Shown: positions 27,655 to 36,037 of the stretch, in pieces
Layout of the letters: each line of letters opens with the position of its first letter
How positions within the stretch are numbered: position 1 is the stretch's first letter
NCBI GenBank assembly: GCA_016789405.1
Contig: JAEUPQ010000023.1
Location: 1 to 64,000, forward strand
Direction: 5' to 3'
Length of the DNA: 64,000 bases
DNA from: Lysobacteraceae bacterium
GTDB taxonomy: Bacteria > Pseudomonadota > Gammaproteobacteria > Xanthomonadales > Xanthomonadaceae
Position numbers and translations under genes: made by a program
Notes under the pieces: model-generated
Seen by the model: the letters and a program-made list of their open reading frames with translations, nothing else
What the model was told of the DNA's origin: nothing
The model's database searches: none

Positions 27655-27700
27655 CCGAATTTTCTAGTTTTGGATGGATCTAATTACAGGGAGGAGGTCA
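27655..27700. repeat. IS terminal inverted repeat, left end
   Basis: 46 bp; the complement starts TGACCTCCTCCCTG and ends GAAAATTCGG. It is the partner of 26540-26584 and lies upstream of orfA. Confidence 0.82.
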
Positions 27701-27748
27701 ATTCGCGCAGATGAGTACAGCGAAGCAGATCACCCAGATCCTCTTCAT
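27701..27748 (-). pseudogene. 5' remnant of a seventh DUF4189 gene, cut by the IS
   Basis: ATG 27748 followed by MKRIWVICFAVLICAN, 16 codons that align with the signal peptides of the intact copies (MNRIWVLCLTGFIYAN, MKRIGMLCLFALLYAN). The frame runs straight into the IS end at 27700. No rest of the gene is found beyond the IS. Confidence 0.82.
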
Positions 27749-27834
27749 TCGTTAACTCATTCAATCTCATGTCAACCAGGCAGCGTCGGTTTGAAGTTAC
27801 GCAGCATCCATTGGCTTTTTGCACACAGCCAGGA

Positions 27835-28326
27835 TCAATCAACCCGCATGGGGTAGCTGCAAGTCGTCTGAAGCACCTTGCAATTGGCCGTCAGGCTCGA
27901 ACAGCGCTGAAGTGCCAAGGCACCGGCCTCTTCTGCAGTACCCGCACTGAATGTAGTTGCTTCGGTGTCACCGCCAGCAATCGCACCGCATTGGTTATGG
28001 AAGGAAATCAGAACCTCGCAGTTCTTCTTCGCGCCACCTCTCGCCTTGCAGTCGGCCAATGCCATGGCATTGGCTTTGCGCTTGCTTCTCTGGCCATGGG
28101 ATGCGCCGATGATGTGCGCCGGGCCATCCACTGCAATGGCACCCCAACTGGTAACCCAGAAAGGGCCAATGTCAGGAATTTCGCTCCCAGAACTCGGGAT
28201 TGGTGCGCAGCCTGTAACCCCGGGAGAATTCACCGGGTAATAGCCAGATGGACATGTGCCGCCATCGGCCCGTGCCGTATTCGCATAGATGAAGCCAGTG
28301 AGGCAGAGCACCCAGATCCTGTTCAT
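27835..28326 (-). CDS. Exported DUF4189 protein, array copy 6 (mosaic)
   Basis: 163 residues. Signal peptide ending ANTARA, then the array signature (GGTCPSGYYPVNSPGVTGCA), a short linker, and a DUF4189 domain from FWVTSWGAIAVDGPAHIIGA to the C-terminal CSYPMRVD. The signal peptide belongs to the type of copies 1 and 4, but the mature part (LADCKARGGAKKNCEVLISF) follows copies 3 and 5, so it is a recombinant. A GTG start four codons upstream is possible. DUF4189 function is unknown; eight Cys in the mature part suggest disulfides. Confidence 0.85.
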   Translation of the reverse strand: MNRIWVLCLTGFIYANTARADGGTCPSGYYPVNSPGVTGCAPIPSSGSEIPDIGPFWVTSWGAIAVDGPAHIIGASHGQRSKRKANAMALADCKARGGAKKNCEVLISFHNQCGAIAGGDTEATTFSAGTAEEAGALALQRCSSLTANCKVLQTTCSYPMRVD

Positions 28327-28410
28327 TCCTTGACTCACTCAATCTCATGTCAGCCAGACAACATCGGCTTGAAGTGACGCAGCATCCCTAGACTCTTGTA
28401 CGCAGTCAAA

Positions 28411-28908
28411 TCAATCAACCCGCATGGGGTAGCTGCATATAGTCTCCAGCACTTTGCAATTGGCAGCCGAAGCAGAGCAATTCTTGAGCGCATGCCTGCC
28501 TGCGTCTTCCGGCGTGGGCGCACTGAATGTAGTCCCGCCACCCTCTCCGCCTGCAATGGCCCCGCATTGGTTATAAAACGAAATCAAGACAGCACAAGTC
28601 TTTTTCGATCCGCCCTTCGCACGACAATCAGCCAAGGCAGCCGAGCTTGCTTTTCGCTTGCTTCGCTGACTGTGCGAAGTCCCTATGACACCCGCTTGTG
28701 CATCAACAGAAATCGCCCCCCAAGACGTAACCCATATGGGGCCCGTCACTTGCGGCACATCTCCACCGCCGGGCATTGGAGCACAGCCCATGACGCCCGG
28801 CGAATTAACTGGATAGAAACCGGGAGGACAAGACCCTCCCTCCGCAAGAACGCGATGAAATGGCATCAGGGAAAGGCAGAGGAAAAGCCAACCATCGATC
28901 AAGCGCAT
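28411..28908 (-). CDS. Exported DUF4189 protein, array copy 5
   Basis: 165 residues. Signal peptide WLFLCLSLMPFHRVLA, then EGGSCPPGFYPVNSPGVMGC, linker GGGDVPQVTGP and DUF4189 (IWVTSWGAISVDAQAGVIGT, LADCRAKGGSKKTCAVLISF, ending CSYPMRVD). The start at 28908 matches the start of the similar copies 2 and 3. No lipobox, so periplasmic or secreted. Confidence 0.86.
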   Translation of the reverse strand: MRLIDGWLFLCLSLMPFHRVLAEGGSCPPGFYPVNSPGVMGCAPMPGGGDVPQVTGPIWVTSWGAISVDAQAGVIGTSHSQRSKRKASSAALADCRAKGGSKKTCAVLISFYNQCGAIAGGEGGGTTFSAPTPEDAGRHALKNCSASAANCKVLETICSYPMRVD

Positions 28909-29021
28909 TCTTGTCAACATCCGTGTGAGGATAGATATCTGCGCATCCGAAATCTTATGACTCGATGCTCGAACGCTTGGGCCCTACGACTATCGCTTCC
29001 CGCAACCAAATTCTTTCTCAC

Positions 29022-29510
29022 TCATTGCACGCGGACAGGATAAGTGCATACGGTTTGAATAACCTCGCAATTGGATGTCAACGCGGAGCAGCCCTTAAGC
29101 ACTTCTCGTTTTGCAATCTCAGCAGTGCCGGCACGATACGTGATCGCCTTCGAGTCACCAGCCGCCATCGCTGCGCACTGGTTATAGAAGGAAATCCAAG
29201 ACTTGCATTTCTTGCCACCCCCTTTCGCCCGGCACTCCTTGATCGCGGAAGATTCCGCCTTTCGTCTACTGCGCTGCCCGAACGAAGACGCGACCACGTT
29301 CCGCTCGCCATCAGCGGCGATTGCTCCCCAGGTTGTCATCCAAGAGGGGCCATTATCCGGAGGCTGGGCACTGCCACCGGGCATTGGTGCACACCCCATG
29401 ACTCCTGAAGAATTCACCGGATAATAGCCAGGAGGGCATGTACCACCTTCAGCCCACACTGTATTCGTATAGATGGCGGCAGCGAAGCAGAGCAGCCAGA
29501 TCCTGTTCAT
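29022..29510 (-). CDS. Exported DUF4189 protein, array copy 4
   Basis: 162 residues. Signal peptide LLCFAAAIYTNTVWA, then EGGTCPPGYYPVNSSGVMGC, linker GGSAQPPDNGP, DUF4189 (SWMTTWGAIAADGERNVVAS, IKECRAKGGGKKCKSWISF, ending CTYPVRVQ). Closest relative in the array is copy 1. The upstream spacer is shared with other copies. Confidence 0.86.
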   Translation of the reverse strand: MNRIWLLCFAAAIYTNTVWAEGGTCPPGYYPVNSSGVMGCAPMPGGSAQPPDNGPSWMTTWGAIAADGERNVVASSFGQRSRRKAESSAIKECRAKGGGKKCKSWISFYNQCAAMAAGDSKAITYRAGTAEIAKREVLKGCSALTSNCEVIQTVCTYPVRVQ

Positions 29511-29594
29511 TTCCTGACTCGCTCAATCTCATGTCGGCCGGACAGAATCGACTTGAGCTTACATAGCATCCACGACTCATGAACGCTACGAAGA

Positions 29595-30092
29595 TCAATC
29601 AACCCGCATCGGGTAGCTGCAGACCGTCTGCATCACTTTGCAGTTGGAGGTCAAATCGGTGCAATTCTTGAGCGCATGCCTGCTTGCTTCTTCGGGAGTC
29701 GGGGCTCTGAAAGTAGCGCCATTATTATCGCCGGCTGCGATTGCTCCACATTGGTTATAGAACGTAATCAAAACAGAGCAGTTCTTCTTCGAACCACCCT
29801 TTGCCCGACAATCCGCCAATGCAGCAGAGTTTGCTTTACGTTTGCTCCGCTGGCTGTATGAAGTACCTATCGCGCCAGCGGGCACATCTGCAGAAATTGC
29901 GCCCCATGACGTCACCCATGCGGGGCCGGCAACTTGTGGTACTTCACCGCCCCCTGACATGGGCGCACAACCCATAACACCTGGAGAATTGACTGGGTAG
30001 TAACCGGGAGGGCAAATACCGCCCTCCGCAAGAACACGGACAAATGGCATCAGGGAAAGGCAGAGGAGAAGGCAAACACCGATCGATCGCAT
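29595..30092 (-). CDS. Exported DUF4189 protein, array copy 3
   Basis: 165 residues. Signal peptide VCLLLCLSLMPFVRVLA, EGGICPPGYYPVNSPGVMGC, linker SGGGEVPQVAGP, DUF4189 (AWVTSWGAISADVPAGAIGT, LADCRAKGGSKKNCSVLITF, ending CSYPMRVD). Very similar to copy 5, which points to a duplication not long ago. Confidence 0.86.
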   Translation of the reverse strand: MRSIGVCLLLCLSLMPFVRVLAEGGICPPGYYPVNSPGVMGCAPMSGGGEVPQVAGPAWVTSWGAISADVPAGAIGTSYSQRSKRKANSAALADCRAKGGSKKNCSVLITFYNQCGAIAAGDNNGATFRAPTPEEASRHALKNCTDLTSNCKVMQTVCSYPMRVD

Positions 30093-30160
30093 TTATTATA
30101 TCCGCCTAAGGGCCAACACCAAGTCTTCTCACTTCTTCAATCGTCTCCAACAACTTGGCA

Positions 30161-30661
30161 TCAGTTTACCCGTACAGGGAAGCTGCACTCTGAGAGCACG
30201 ACTTGGCAATTCGTTGAATGCTCTGAACAGCGCTGCACTGCAATCCTTGATGCCTCATCAAGCGTGCCCGCACCTTGCGCAACACCATATGTGTCACCAC
30301 GCGCCATAACGCCGCACTGATTGAAGTAGACGAGGGAAACCTTGCATCCCTTCCCGCCTCCATTTGAACGGCACTCTTTTAGCGCACCACGCTGAGCCTG
30401 CCGCTTGCTTCCCTGTGCAAACACAGAGCCGTACGCGCCTTTCGTGAAATCGATCGCGATTGCTCCCCAACGAGACTCCCAAATGGGTCCGGACGGCAAA
30501 CCATCCCCCCCCCCACCCCCGCCCGGCATAGGTGCGCAGCCCATGACACCAGGGGAATTGACAGGGTAGTAACCGGGAGGACAAGTCCCTCCCTCCGCAA
30601 GAACGCGATGAAATGGCATCAGGGAAAGGCAGAGGAGAAGGCAAACACCGAGCGACCGCAT
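30161..30661 (-). CDS. Exported DUF4189 protein, array copy 2 (poly-G linker)
   Basis: 166 residues. Signal peptide as in copies 3 and 5, EGGTCPPGYYPVNSPGVMGC, then a linker of six Gly encoded by G5-T-G10 (30505-30520), then the most divergent DUF4189 domain (IWESRWGAIAIDFTKGAYGS, LKECRSNGGGKGCKVSLVYF, ending CSFPVRVN). The G10 tract is prone to slippage; losing one G would move reading into an 81-residue alternative C-terminus ending at 30294. Confidence 0.85.
   Translation of the reverse strand: MRSLGVCLLLCLSLMPFHRVLAEGGTCPPGYYPVNSPGVMGCAPMPGGGGGGDGLPSGPIWESRWGAIAIDFTKGAYGSVFAQGSKRQAQRGALKECRSNGGGKGCKVSLVYFNQCGVMARGDTYGVAQGAGTLDEASRIAVQRCSEHSTNCQVVLSECSFPVRVN
30505..30520 (-). repeat. G5-T-G10 homopolymer tract inside a DUF4189 gene
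   Basis: Ten consecutive G (coding strand) after GGGGGT, in the linker between the CPPGYYP segment and the DUF4189 domain. The other copies have only short Gly runs here. Currently in frame. Confidence 0.85.
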
Positions 30662-30774
30662 TCTTGTCTACATCCATATCAGGATAGATAGCTGCGCATC
30701 CTGAATCCTACGGCTCAACACCCGGAGCATTGACCCGTACGACGATCGCCTGCCGCAACCAAATTCTTTCACAC

Positions 30775-31260
30775 TCATTGCACCCGTACAGGATAGCTGC
30801 ATACGGTTTGAATGATCGTGCAATTCGACGTCAAGGTAGAACATCGCTTGAGCACTTCTCGACTCGCCTCCTCGGCAGTTCCTGCCCGAAAAGTAGTTGC
30901 CTGTGAGTCACCAGCAGCCATTACAGCACACTGATTGTAGAAGGAAATCCAAGATTTGCACTTCTTGGACCCACCCTTAGCACGGCATTCCTTGATGGCT
31001 GTGGACTCAGCCTTTCGCTTGCTGCGCTGCCCATATGAGGACACAACAATCTGGCTGTCGCTATCAGCTGCGATCGCCCCCCAAGTCGTCATCCACGATG
31101 GGCCAGTAACCATAGGTTCCCCACCACCCGGCATTGGTGCGCAACCCATGACACCCGGAGAATTCACGGGATAGTAGCCGGGCGGACAGGTGCCTCCTTC
31201 AGCCCAAGCTGTATTTGCGTATAAAAGAGCAAATAAGCAGAGCATCCCGATTCTTTTCAT
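30775..31260 (-). CDS. Exported DUF4189 protein, array copy 1
   Basis: 161 residues. Signal peptide MKRIGMLCLFALLYANTAWA, EGGTCPPGYYPVNSPGVMGC, linker GGGEPMVTGP, DUF4189 (SWMTTWGAIAADSDSQIVVS, IKECRAKGGSKKCKSWISFY, ending CSYPVRVQ). It starts 12 bp after the virB6 stop, so it is very probably in the T4SS transcript. Related to copy 4. Confidence 0.87.
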   Translation of the reverse strand: MKRIGMLCLFALLYANTAWAEGGTCPPGYYPVNSPGVMGCAPMPGGGEPMVTGPSWMTTWGAIAADSDSQIVVSSYGQRSKRKAESTAIKECRAKGGSKKCKSWISFYNQCAVMAAGDSQATTFRAGTAEEASREVLKRCSTLTSNCTIIQTVCSYPVRVQ

Positions 31261-31272
31261 GATTTCGCTCGC

Positions 31273-32472
31273 TCAGTCCTTCGATTTTGGTGCAGTTTTT
31301 ACAGTATCCGTATGAACTGGTGATGTACCGTAGTTGCCACTCGTTGCGGGGTTGTTGTAACTCGTAGTAGACGGACTTGTAGCCTGCTGCTGGCCGGTTC
31401 TCCATCCGCCTTCATTTCCTCCACCCGTCGCAGAATTCGACGAAGGCTGCTGCCCACGATACCCAGCCTCACCCGGACGCTGGCCGACGTTGCCGCCACC
31501 CTGCCACGCGGTGTAGTGGGCGAAGCTGCCGAGGGTGCCCTGGAAGAAGCTCGCTGCCATCGGCGGCGTGCTGATCAGGAGGACGGTGAGCAGGATGCCG
31601 ATGCCGCCCTGCTGTACGGCAATGCCGACGAAGCCGTCGGAGAAGTTGGTTTGGAGCAAGGCACCCACTGCCGCGGTCGCCCAGAAGGACGCTGCCACCG
31701 CCACCACGACCTTCGTCGCGATCGCGACCATGGCAGAAAGCACCGCCATCGAGAACAAGGTACCGATTCCGTAGAGCAGCCATCGCTGGAACAGCGATTT
31801 GGTGGCGTCGAACAACAGGCAGAGGATGAAGATCGGACCGAATCCGATGAACATCGCCATCGCCACCTCGTAGAGCAAGAGCATGGCTGCGCCTGTCATC
31901 GCGGGACCAGCGGTACCCACGCCGGCGAGCATCAGGGCCTGCTGCTTCTTCTCATTGAGCTCGATCTTGCCTTCCGCACCGACGATCTTGACCGCATCGA
32001 TACTGGTCATGGCCAGATGCATGTACAGCAGATTCTCGTCGATCTGTTCCTGGGGCGTGACATCATCCTCACCGGTGACGAGTTCAGTGATGACCTGCTG
32101 AAGGTCTTCGACCACGACCTTGTTGATCTCGACACCGCCGAGGCCAAAGGATGTCGCGGCGGCGACGATCAGCGTGGCCCGGAGCGAATTGATGACCAGC
32201 CCCATCATGGAATCGCGGCTCTGTCCGGTGATGATCCGCAGCCCCTGGAAGAACACCCAGCACATCATCACGACCAGCGCGACGCTGCTGATCAGGGTGC
32301 CTGCGCGGAGCAGGACGCCCTCCTGGAAATCGAGGATTTCATTGCGGAGAAAGTTGTAGATGAGGACAAAATATCCGCCCTCAACCGCCCACGACTGCGT
32401 CATCGGGCGCAGCAGCGAGTCGAGCGCGGAGACCGCACCGTCAGCCAACGAACTGATGATTCCGTAATCCAT
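31273..32472 (-). CDS. virB6: Type IV secretion inner-membrane protein VirB6 (TrbL family)
   Basis: Polytopic inner-membrane part of the T4SS channel. 399 residues: an N-terminal periplasmic part (residues 1-35), five to six membrane segments (clear ones near 65-85, 105-125, 180-235 and 240-330), then a Gly/Ser/Thr/Gln-rich disordered tail. The family segment MAMFIGFGPIFILCLLFDAT is present. AAGGTG precedes the ATG. Last recognised secretion gene before the DUF4189 array; the usual VirB7-VirB11 genes do not follow. Confidence 0.9.
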   Translation of the reverse strand: MDYGIISSLADGAVSALDSLLRPMTQSWAVEGGYFVLIYNFLRNEILDFQEGVLLRAGTLISSVALVVMMCWVFFQGLRIITGQSRDSMMGLVINSLRATLIVAAATSFGLGGVEINKVVVEDLQQVITELVTGEDDVTPQEQIDENLLYMHLAMTSIDAVKIVGAEGKIELNEKKQQALMLAGVGTAGPAMTGAAMLLLYEVAMAMFIGFGPIFILCLLFDATKSLFQRWLLYGIGTLFSMAVLSAMVAIATKVVVAVAASFWATAAVGALLQTNFSDGFVGIAVQQGGIGILLTVLLISTPPMAASFFQGTLGSFAHYTAWQGGGNVGQRPGEAGYRGQQPSSNSATGGGNEGGWRTGQQQATSPSTTSYNNPATSGNYGTSPVHTDTVKTAPKSKD

Positions 32473-32553
32473 TGTTTCACACCTTGTTATGCCAACCGTG
32501 AAGCTGCGGTCTTCGCATTGAAACGTCCGACGACATCATTCCGCGAGGATTGA

Positions 32554-33342
32554 TCAGTCCGCGACTTCGAGAGCGAGAGCGAGCGCGCCGAGCGAGACTG
32601 CCTGGCCGATGAAGTTCTTCTTGCTGGGATCGCCATTGAGCATGTGGCTGGCGTAGGTGTTGGATTCACCTTCAAGCCGTTCGATGGCTGCATCGTAGGC
32701 TTCGACCTTCGCGTAGGCGAAATTCATTTCGTTCTGCTGCGTGTTCATCAGGATCTGGGCACGCATCATGTTCGCGCGCCAGGCGCCTTCGGTCTTGTCG
32801 GCGCGCGCACGATTGACGAGATCCTTCACTTCGAGCGAACGCTGCTCTGCGTTCTTGACGTAGTCGACAAGCTCGTTGTACTTCCGGTTCTTGAGCCTGA
32901 CGATCTGATTGCAGTATTCCCACTGCTTCTTGACTGCATCATCGCCGGCCGTGGGCAGCATCGACGTGAACAGGCTGGCTGGGTTGTCGAAAGAGAAACT
33001 CTTGCCCGTGGGGATCGGGCAGAGGAGCGTTGCGCCGTGGTCCTGGGGAATCTTCGTCAGCGTCGTGTCGAAATTGGCGAGCATCAGGCTGGGATTCTGG
33101 ATGATGCCCATGACCTGCGTGAGGGCATCCATGTACTCCTGGACCTGCCGGTTCCAGCGATTCAGCTGCTCGGCGAACTCGGCCGCGTTCTGGATCATGT
33201 CGGCGATGCTGGTGCCATTGACCATCGGGTCGTTGACGATCCACTGCGCGTTGGAGTTGCCGGTGAAGAGGCCACAGGCCAGGACGAGGCCGGCCATGAG
33301 CGGGGTCTTGCGGAAGGAGCGGGTCTTGAGTTCAGTCTTCAC
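32554..33342 (-). CDS. virB5: VirB5-like T4SS pilus-associated protein
   Basis: 262 residues. Signal peptide (LMAGLVLACGLFTGNSNA) followed by QWIVNDPMVNGTSIADMIQN, a mostly helical mature part (QLNRWNRQVQEYMDALTQVM) typical of VirB5/TrbJ proteins, which sit at the tip of the T4 pilus. The GTG at 33342 is preferred over the ATG at 33360 because GGAGG lies six bases before it. Position between virB4 and virB6 matches Xanthomonas-type loci. Confidence 0.85.
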   Translation of the reverse strand: MKTELKTRSFRKTPLMAGLVLACGLFTGNSNAQWIVNDPMVNGTSIADMIQNAAEFAEQLNRWNRQVQEYMDALTQVMGIIQNPSLMLANFDTTLTKIPQDHGATLLCPIPTGKSFSFDNPASLFTSMLPTAGDDAVKKQWEYCNQIVRLKNRKYNELVDYVKNAEQRSLEVKDLVNRARADKTEGAWRANMMRAQILMNTQQNEMNFAYAKVEAYDAAIERLEGESNTYASHMLNGDPSKKNFIGQAVSLGALALALEVAD

Positions 33343-33456
33343 GGTGCACCTCCAGTGCATTCCAGTCAGATCGATTGTCTTGGGAGAGGTCAGGCCAGCC
33401 TTTCGAGCGGGCTTCTTGATACTTGTAACGGGTTAAAGCGTGATTCAGGCCACCAG

Positions 33457-35970
33457 TCAAGCGCCGACCGCCTGACGGCCGCCGCCGGAGGCCTGGGCGG
33501 CACGCTTGCCCGAGCCCTTTCGGTTTTCGTAGAAATCATCCAGCCAGTCGTCGGGGTGGAGCGCCCCCTCGGACACGCCCTTCTTTTCGGCGGTCCGGGC
33601 AAGGACCTGGTGCAGGATCTCGATATTGTCGGTCGATGCGGAGATCACGGCGAGCGAGTCGTCCATGCCACGCAGGTTGAGCTGGCAGACGCTGGACGCA
33701 TGACCCTGCTTCACGAGGAAGCAGCGCGAGCGCTCATCGAGGCTCTTGACCACCTGGTATTCCGCCTCGGTCAATTTCAGACCCTCCACGTAGTCGTCGC
33801 GGTTGGCGTTCGGATTCGGCAAAAGAATCATCGTAGCGGTCTGTTCGATCAGCGCTGCCGAGATGGAACTCTTCAGTGCGTCCTCGGGGCTCTGGGTCGC
33901 GAAGATGCCGAGACCATTCTGCTTACGGATGGTCTTCTGCTTGTTCTTGGCGAACTCCTTCAGGCCGCCCTCGCCGTCGAGAATCTTCCAGAACTCGTCC
34001 ATGACGTAGATCAGCGGTCGGCCGTCGATCAGTTCCTCAAGCCGGTGCAGCAGATAGTTGATGACCGGCACGCGCACTTCGGGGTTGTCGATCACATCGG
34101 TGTAGTCGAAGCCGATGATGTTGGCCTTCTGGAGATCGATGGTGTCCTGCGGATTGTCGAACACCCACCCCAGGGAACCTGCGCTGGTCCATTTGCGCAT
34201 GCGCGCAAAGAGGCCGTCATCGCCCATGTTGGGCAGGCTCTTCTGGAAGTTCGTCATGCTTCGAAGGTGCATCGGCGTATCGAGCATGTTCTCGACCGCG
34301 CGGAAGATGTCTTCTTCATCGCGCGAGGTGTATTCCTTCTTGCCAGCCAGCACCTTGATCAGGTCGGCAAGGAATTGGACGTTGCCTTCATTGCGCTCGC
34401 ACTGGAACGGGTTGAAGCCGGTCGGCTGGCCGTTCTCAAGGGCGAGGTAGTTGCCGCCGCATGCGCGCACGAAGATTTCGGCGCCGCGATCCTTGTCGAA
34501 GAAGAAGATCGTCGGACACGGATCGTATTTCTGGACCTGGCTCAGCAGGAAGTTGATGAGCGCCGTCTTGCCAGTACCGGACTTGCCGATGACCATCGTG
34601 TTCGCGATCGCCTTTTCGCCGAGCGAGTTTTCAGCAGGATGCGTCGCATGGAAATTGAAGTAGTACGGCTGTCCATTGGTGGTCTGCAGCGTCGTCACGC
34701 ACTGCCCCCATGGATTGTTCTCACGCTTGCCGGAGGCGAAGTTGTGAAGCGGCGACAAGCCCAGGAAGTTCAGCGAGCTGACATTCGCGATGCGCGTGCG
34801 GAACTTCCAGTTGGTCGGCAGCTGCGAATAGAACGACGAGGAAATCGCCAGGTCTTCCTTGGCAGAGACGAAGCCGCCGTTCGACAGTTCCGCGCGCGTG
34901 CTGGCAACGCGCTGGCTCAGGACCTCCTGGCTATCTGCGTAGATCGCGATGATGAAGTGATACTCGCCAAGAATGAAGTTGCCGGAAGACAACTGGTCCA
35001 TGGCGTAGTCGAGCTCGACGATCTGGCTGACGGCCTTGTCGCCCGACGAGATCATCATGCCCTTGGTGCGATCGAGCACCTTCAGCGCATCGTGGCGCCC
35101 CATCGGACTGAACGAATGCGTGATGACGTACTCGAAGTCCATGTACTTCAAGCCATTGAGGATGCCCGGGAACGTCGCGTCGCAGTATTCCTTGACGTTG
35201 AGGATGGCGCCGTAGTGGTTCTCGCCGTTCGGCGTGGTCACCACGAAATCGCCGCTCTTGGCCGAGAACATGTGCCGGCTCACCGGCAGGTAGTTGTAGA
35301 CGGGCGCATGCAGCACCGGCACCGGTTCTTCGATGCGATTCAGCAGGTACCCCAGGAATTCGAGTGTTTCGGAAAACACGACGCCATTGGCGCCTTCGTA
35401 CATGCCGAGGCGATAAGGCGAATAATCCTTGATGACGGCCTCGACGTTGCTGGCAAGCTCCATCAGCTTCGTGATGGCCTGCTCTTCCTCGGCCTTGAGC
35501 TTGGCATGATCGGTACTTTTCTCGACGAATCGCTTACCGCCCACGACCGGACGGTAGATCATCGTGAGATACAGATCGTTCTGCATGATCTTCTGCGAGG
35601 AGAGCGCGCCGTAGTAGGCGTCGGACATCTCCTGGTTGAAGCGATGGCGGAACTGGCTCTTGACGTTGATCCGGCGACGACGACGGATGTCGTGCACCCA
35701 GAACGCCACGTTCACGAAATCCGGTGCACGCAGTGTCTGCAGGAGTCGATTGAACGTGTTGTGGCGGTGCTCGATCTCCCATTCCTCGCGACCGACGAAG
35801 GGCAGCCCTTCAAGATGCCACGACAGCAGGTAGTCGCCGTCCCGGGTCTTGATGACCGTGGGCGAGACGTGCGAGGAGTACGGAATGAATTCGCTGATCG
35901 GCGTATCGGACGTGAACATGCGGTCTTCGAGCTCGGAGCTGCGGACAAACGGCCAAGGCCTGGATGGCAT
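33457..35970 (-). CDS. virB4: Type IV secretion ATPase VirB4
   Basis: Cytoplasmic ATPase that powers pilus assembly and transfer. 837 residues from ATG 35970. N-terminal CagE/VirB4 domain (ISEFIPYSSHVSPTVIKTRD), Walker A GKSGTGKTA (about 460), Walker B PLIYVMDEFWKIL, and the ATQSPEDALKSSISAALIEQ motif III. A TTG at 35985 and an ATG at 35919 are alternative starts; no strong ribosome binding site decides. It is separated from virB3 by 140 bp holding a hairpin. Confidence 0.94.
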   Translation of the reverse strand: MPSRPWPFVRSSELEDRMFTSDTPISEFIPYSSHVSPTVIKTRDGDYLLSWHLEGLPFVGREEWEIEHRHNTFNRLLQTLRAPDFVNVAFWVHDIRRRRRINVKSQFRHRFNQEMSDAYYGALSSQKIMQNDLYLTMIYRPVVGGKRFVEKSTDHAKLKAEEEQAITKLMELASNVEAVIKDYSPYRLGMYEGANGVVFSETLEFLGYLLNRIEEPVPVLHAPVYNYLPVSRHMFSAKSGDFVVTTPNGENHYGAILNVKEYCDATFPGILNGLKYMDFEYVITHSFSPMGRHDALKVLDRTKGMMISSGDKAVSQIVELDYAMDQLSSGNFILGEYHFIIAIYADSQEVLSQRVASTRAELSNGGFVSAKEDLAISSSFYSQLPTNWKFRTRIANVSSLNFLGLSPLHNFASGKRENNPWGQCVTTLQTTNGQPYYFNFHATHPAENSLGEKAIANTMVIGKSGTGKTALINFLLSQVQKYDPCPTIFFFDKDRGAEIFVRACGGNYLALENGQPTGFNPFQCERNEGNVQFLADLIKVLAGKKEYTSRDEEDIFRAVENMLDTPMHLRSMTNFQKSLPNMGDDGLFARMRKWTSAGSLGWVFDNPQDTIDLQKANIIGFDYTDVIDNPEVRVPVINYLLHRLEELIDGRPLIYVMDEFWKILDGEGGLKEFAKNKQKTIRKQNGLGIFATQSPEDALKSSISAALIEQTATMILLPNPNANRDDYVEGLKLTEAEYQVVKSLDERSRCFLVKQGHASSVCQLNLRGMDDSLAVISASTDNIEILHQVLARTAEKKGVSEGALHPDDWLDDFYENRKGSGKRAAQASGGGRQAVGA

Positions 35971-36037
35971 TGGATGGGGAAGCAAGATCGGGTGCCGATG
36001 GACCGAGGCAGCCCGGGGTCATCCTTGAGACAACGCA

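Larger units (their letters stand above)
26540..27700 (-). mobile_element. Decayed IS3-family insertion element (IS407-group-like)
   Basis: 1161 bp bounded by imperfect inverted repeats of 45-46 bp that both begin TGACCTC. It carries orfA and orfB of an IS3-type transposase on the minus strand. orfB has an out-of-frame deletion near its start. No 3- or 4-bp direct repeat flanks it (GAC at 26537-26539 against ATT at 27701-27703). The element cuts the seventh copy of the DUF4189 array after 16 codons and the missing part is not found on the other side, so its insertion or a later IS-mediated deletion removed DNA. Confidence 0.88.
27701..31260 (-). repeat. Tandem array of DUF4189 genes (six intact, one truncated)
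   Basis: Gene starts recur every 569-602 bp (31260, 30661, 30092, 29510, 28908, 28326, 27748). The repeats include spacer DNA: 28909-29021 and 30662-30774 are clearly related, as are the spacers starting near 27757, 28338 and 29520. The array is visibly more AT-rich than its surroundings. It starts 12 bp after virB6 on the same strand, so it may be read from the virB promoter. Confidence 0.9.

Noticed and set aside
28909..29021. Possible small RNA in the conserved spacer of the DUF4189 array
   Set aside because: The spacer is repeated at 30662-30774, but only as part of the duplicated unit; no promoter or terminator pair was seen.
27701..31260. CRISPR-like array
   Set aside because: The regular spacing of about 580 bp comes from repeated genes, not short direct repeats with spacers.
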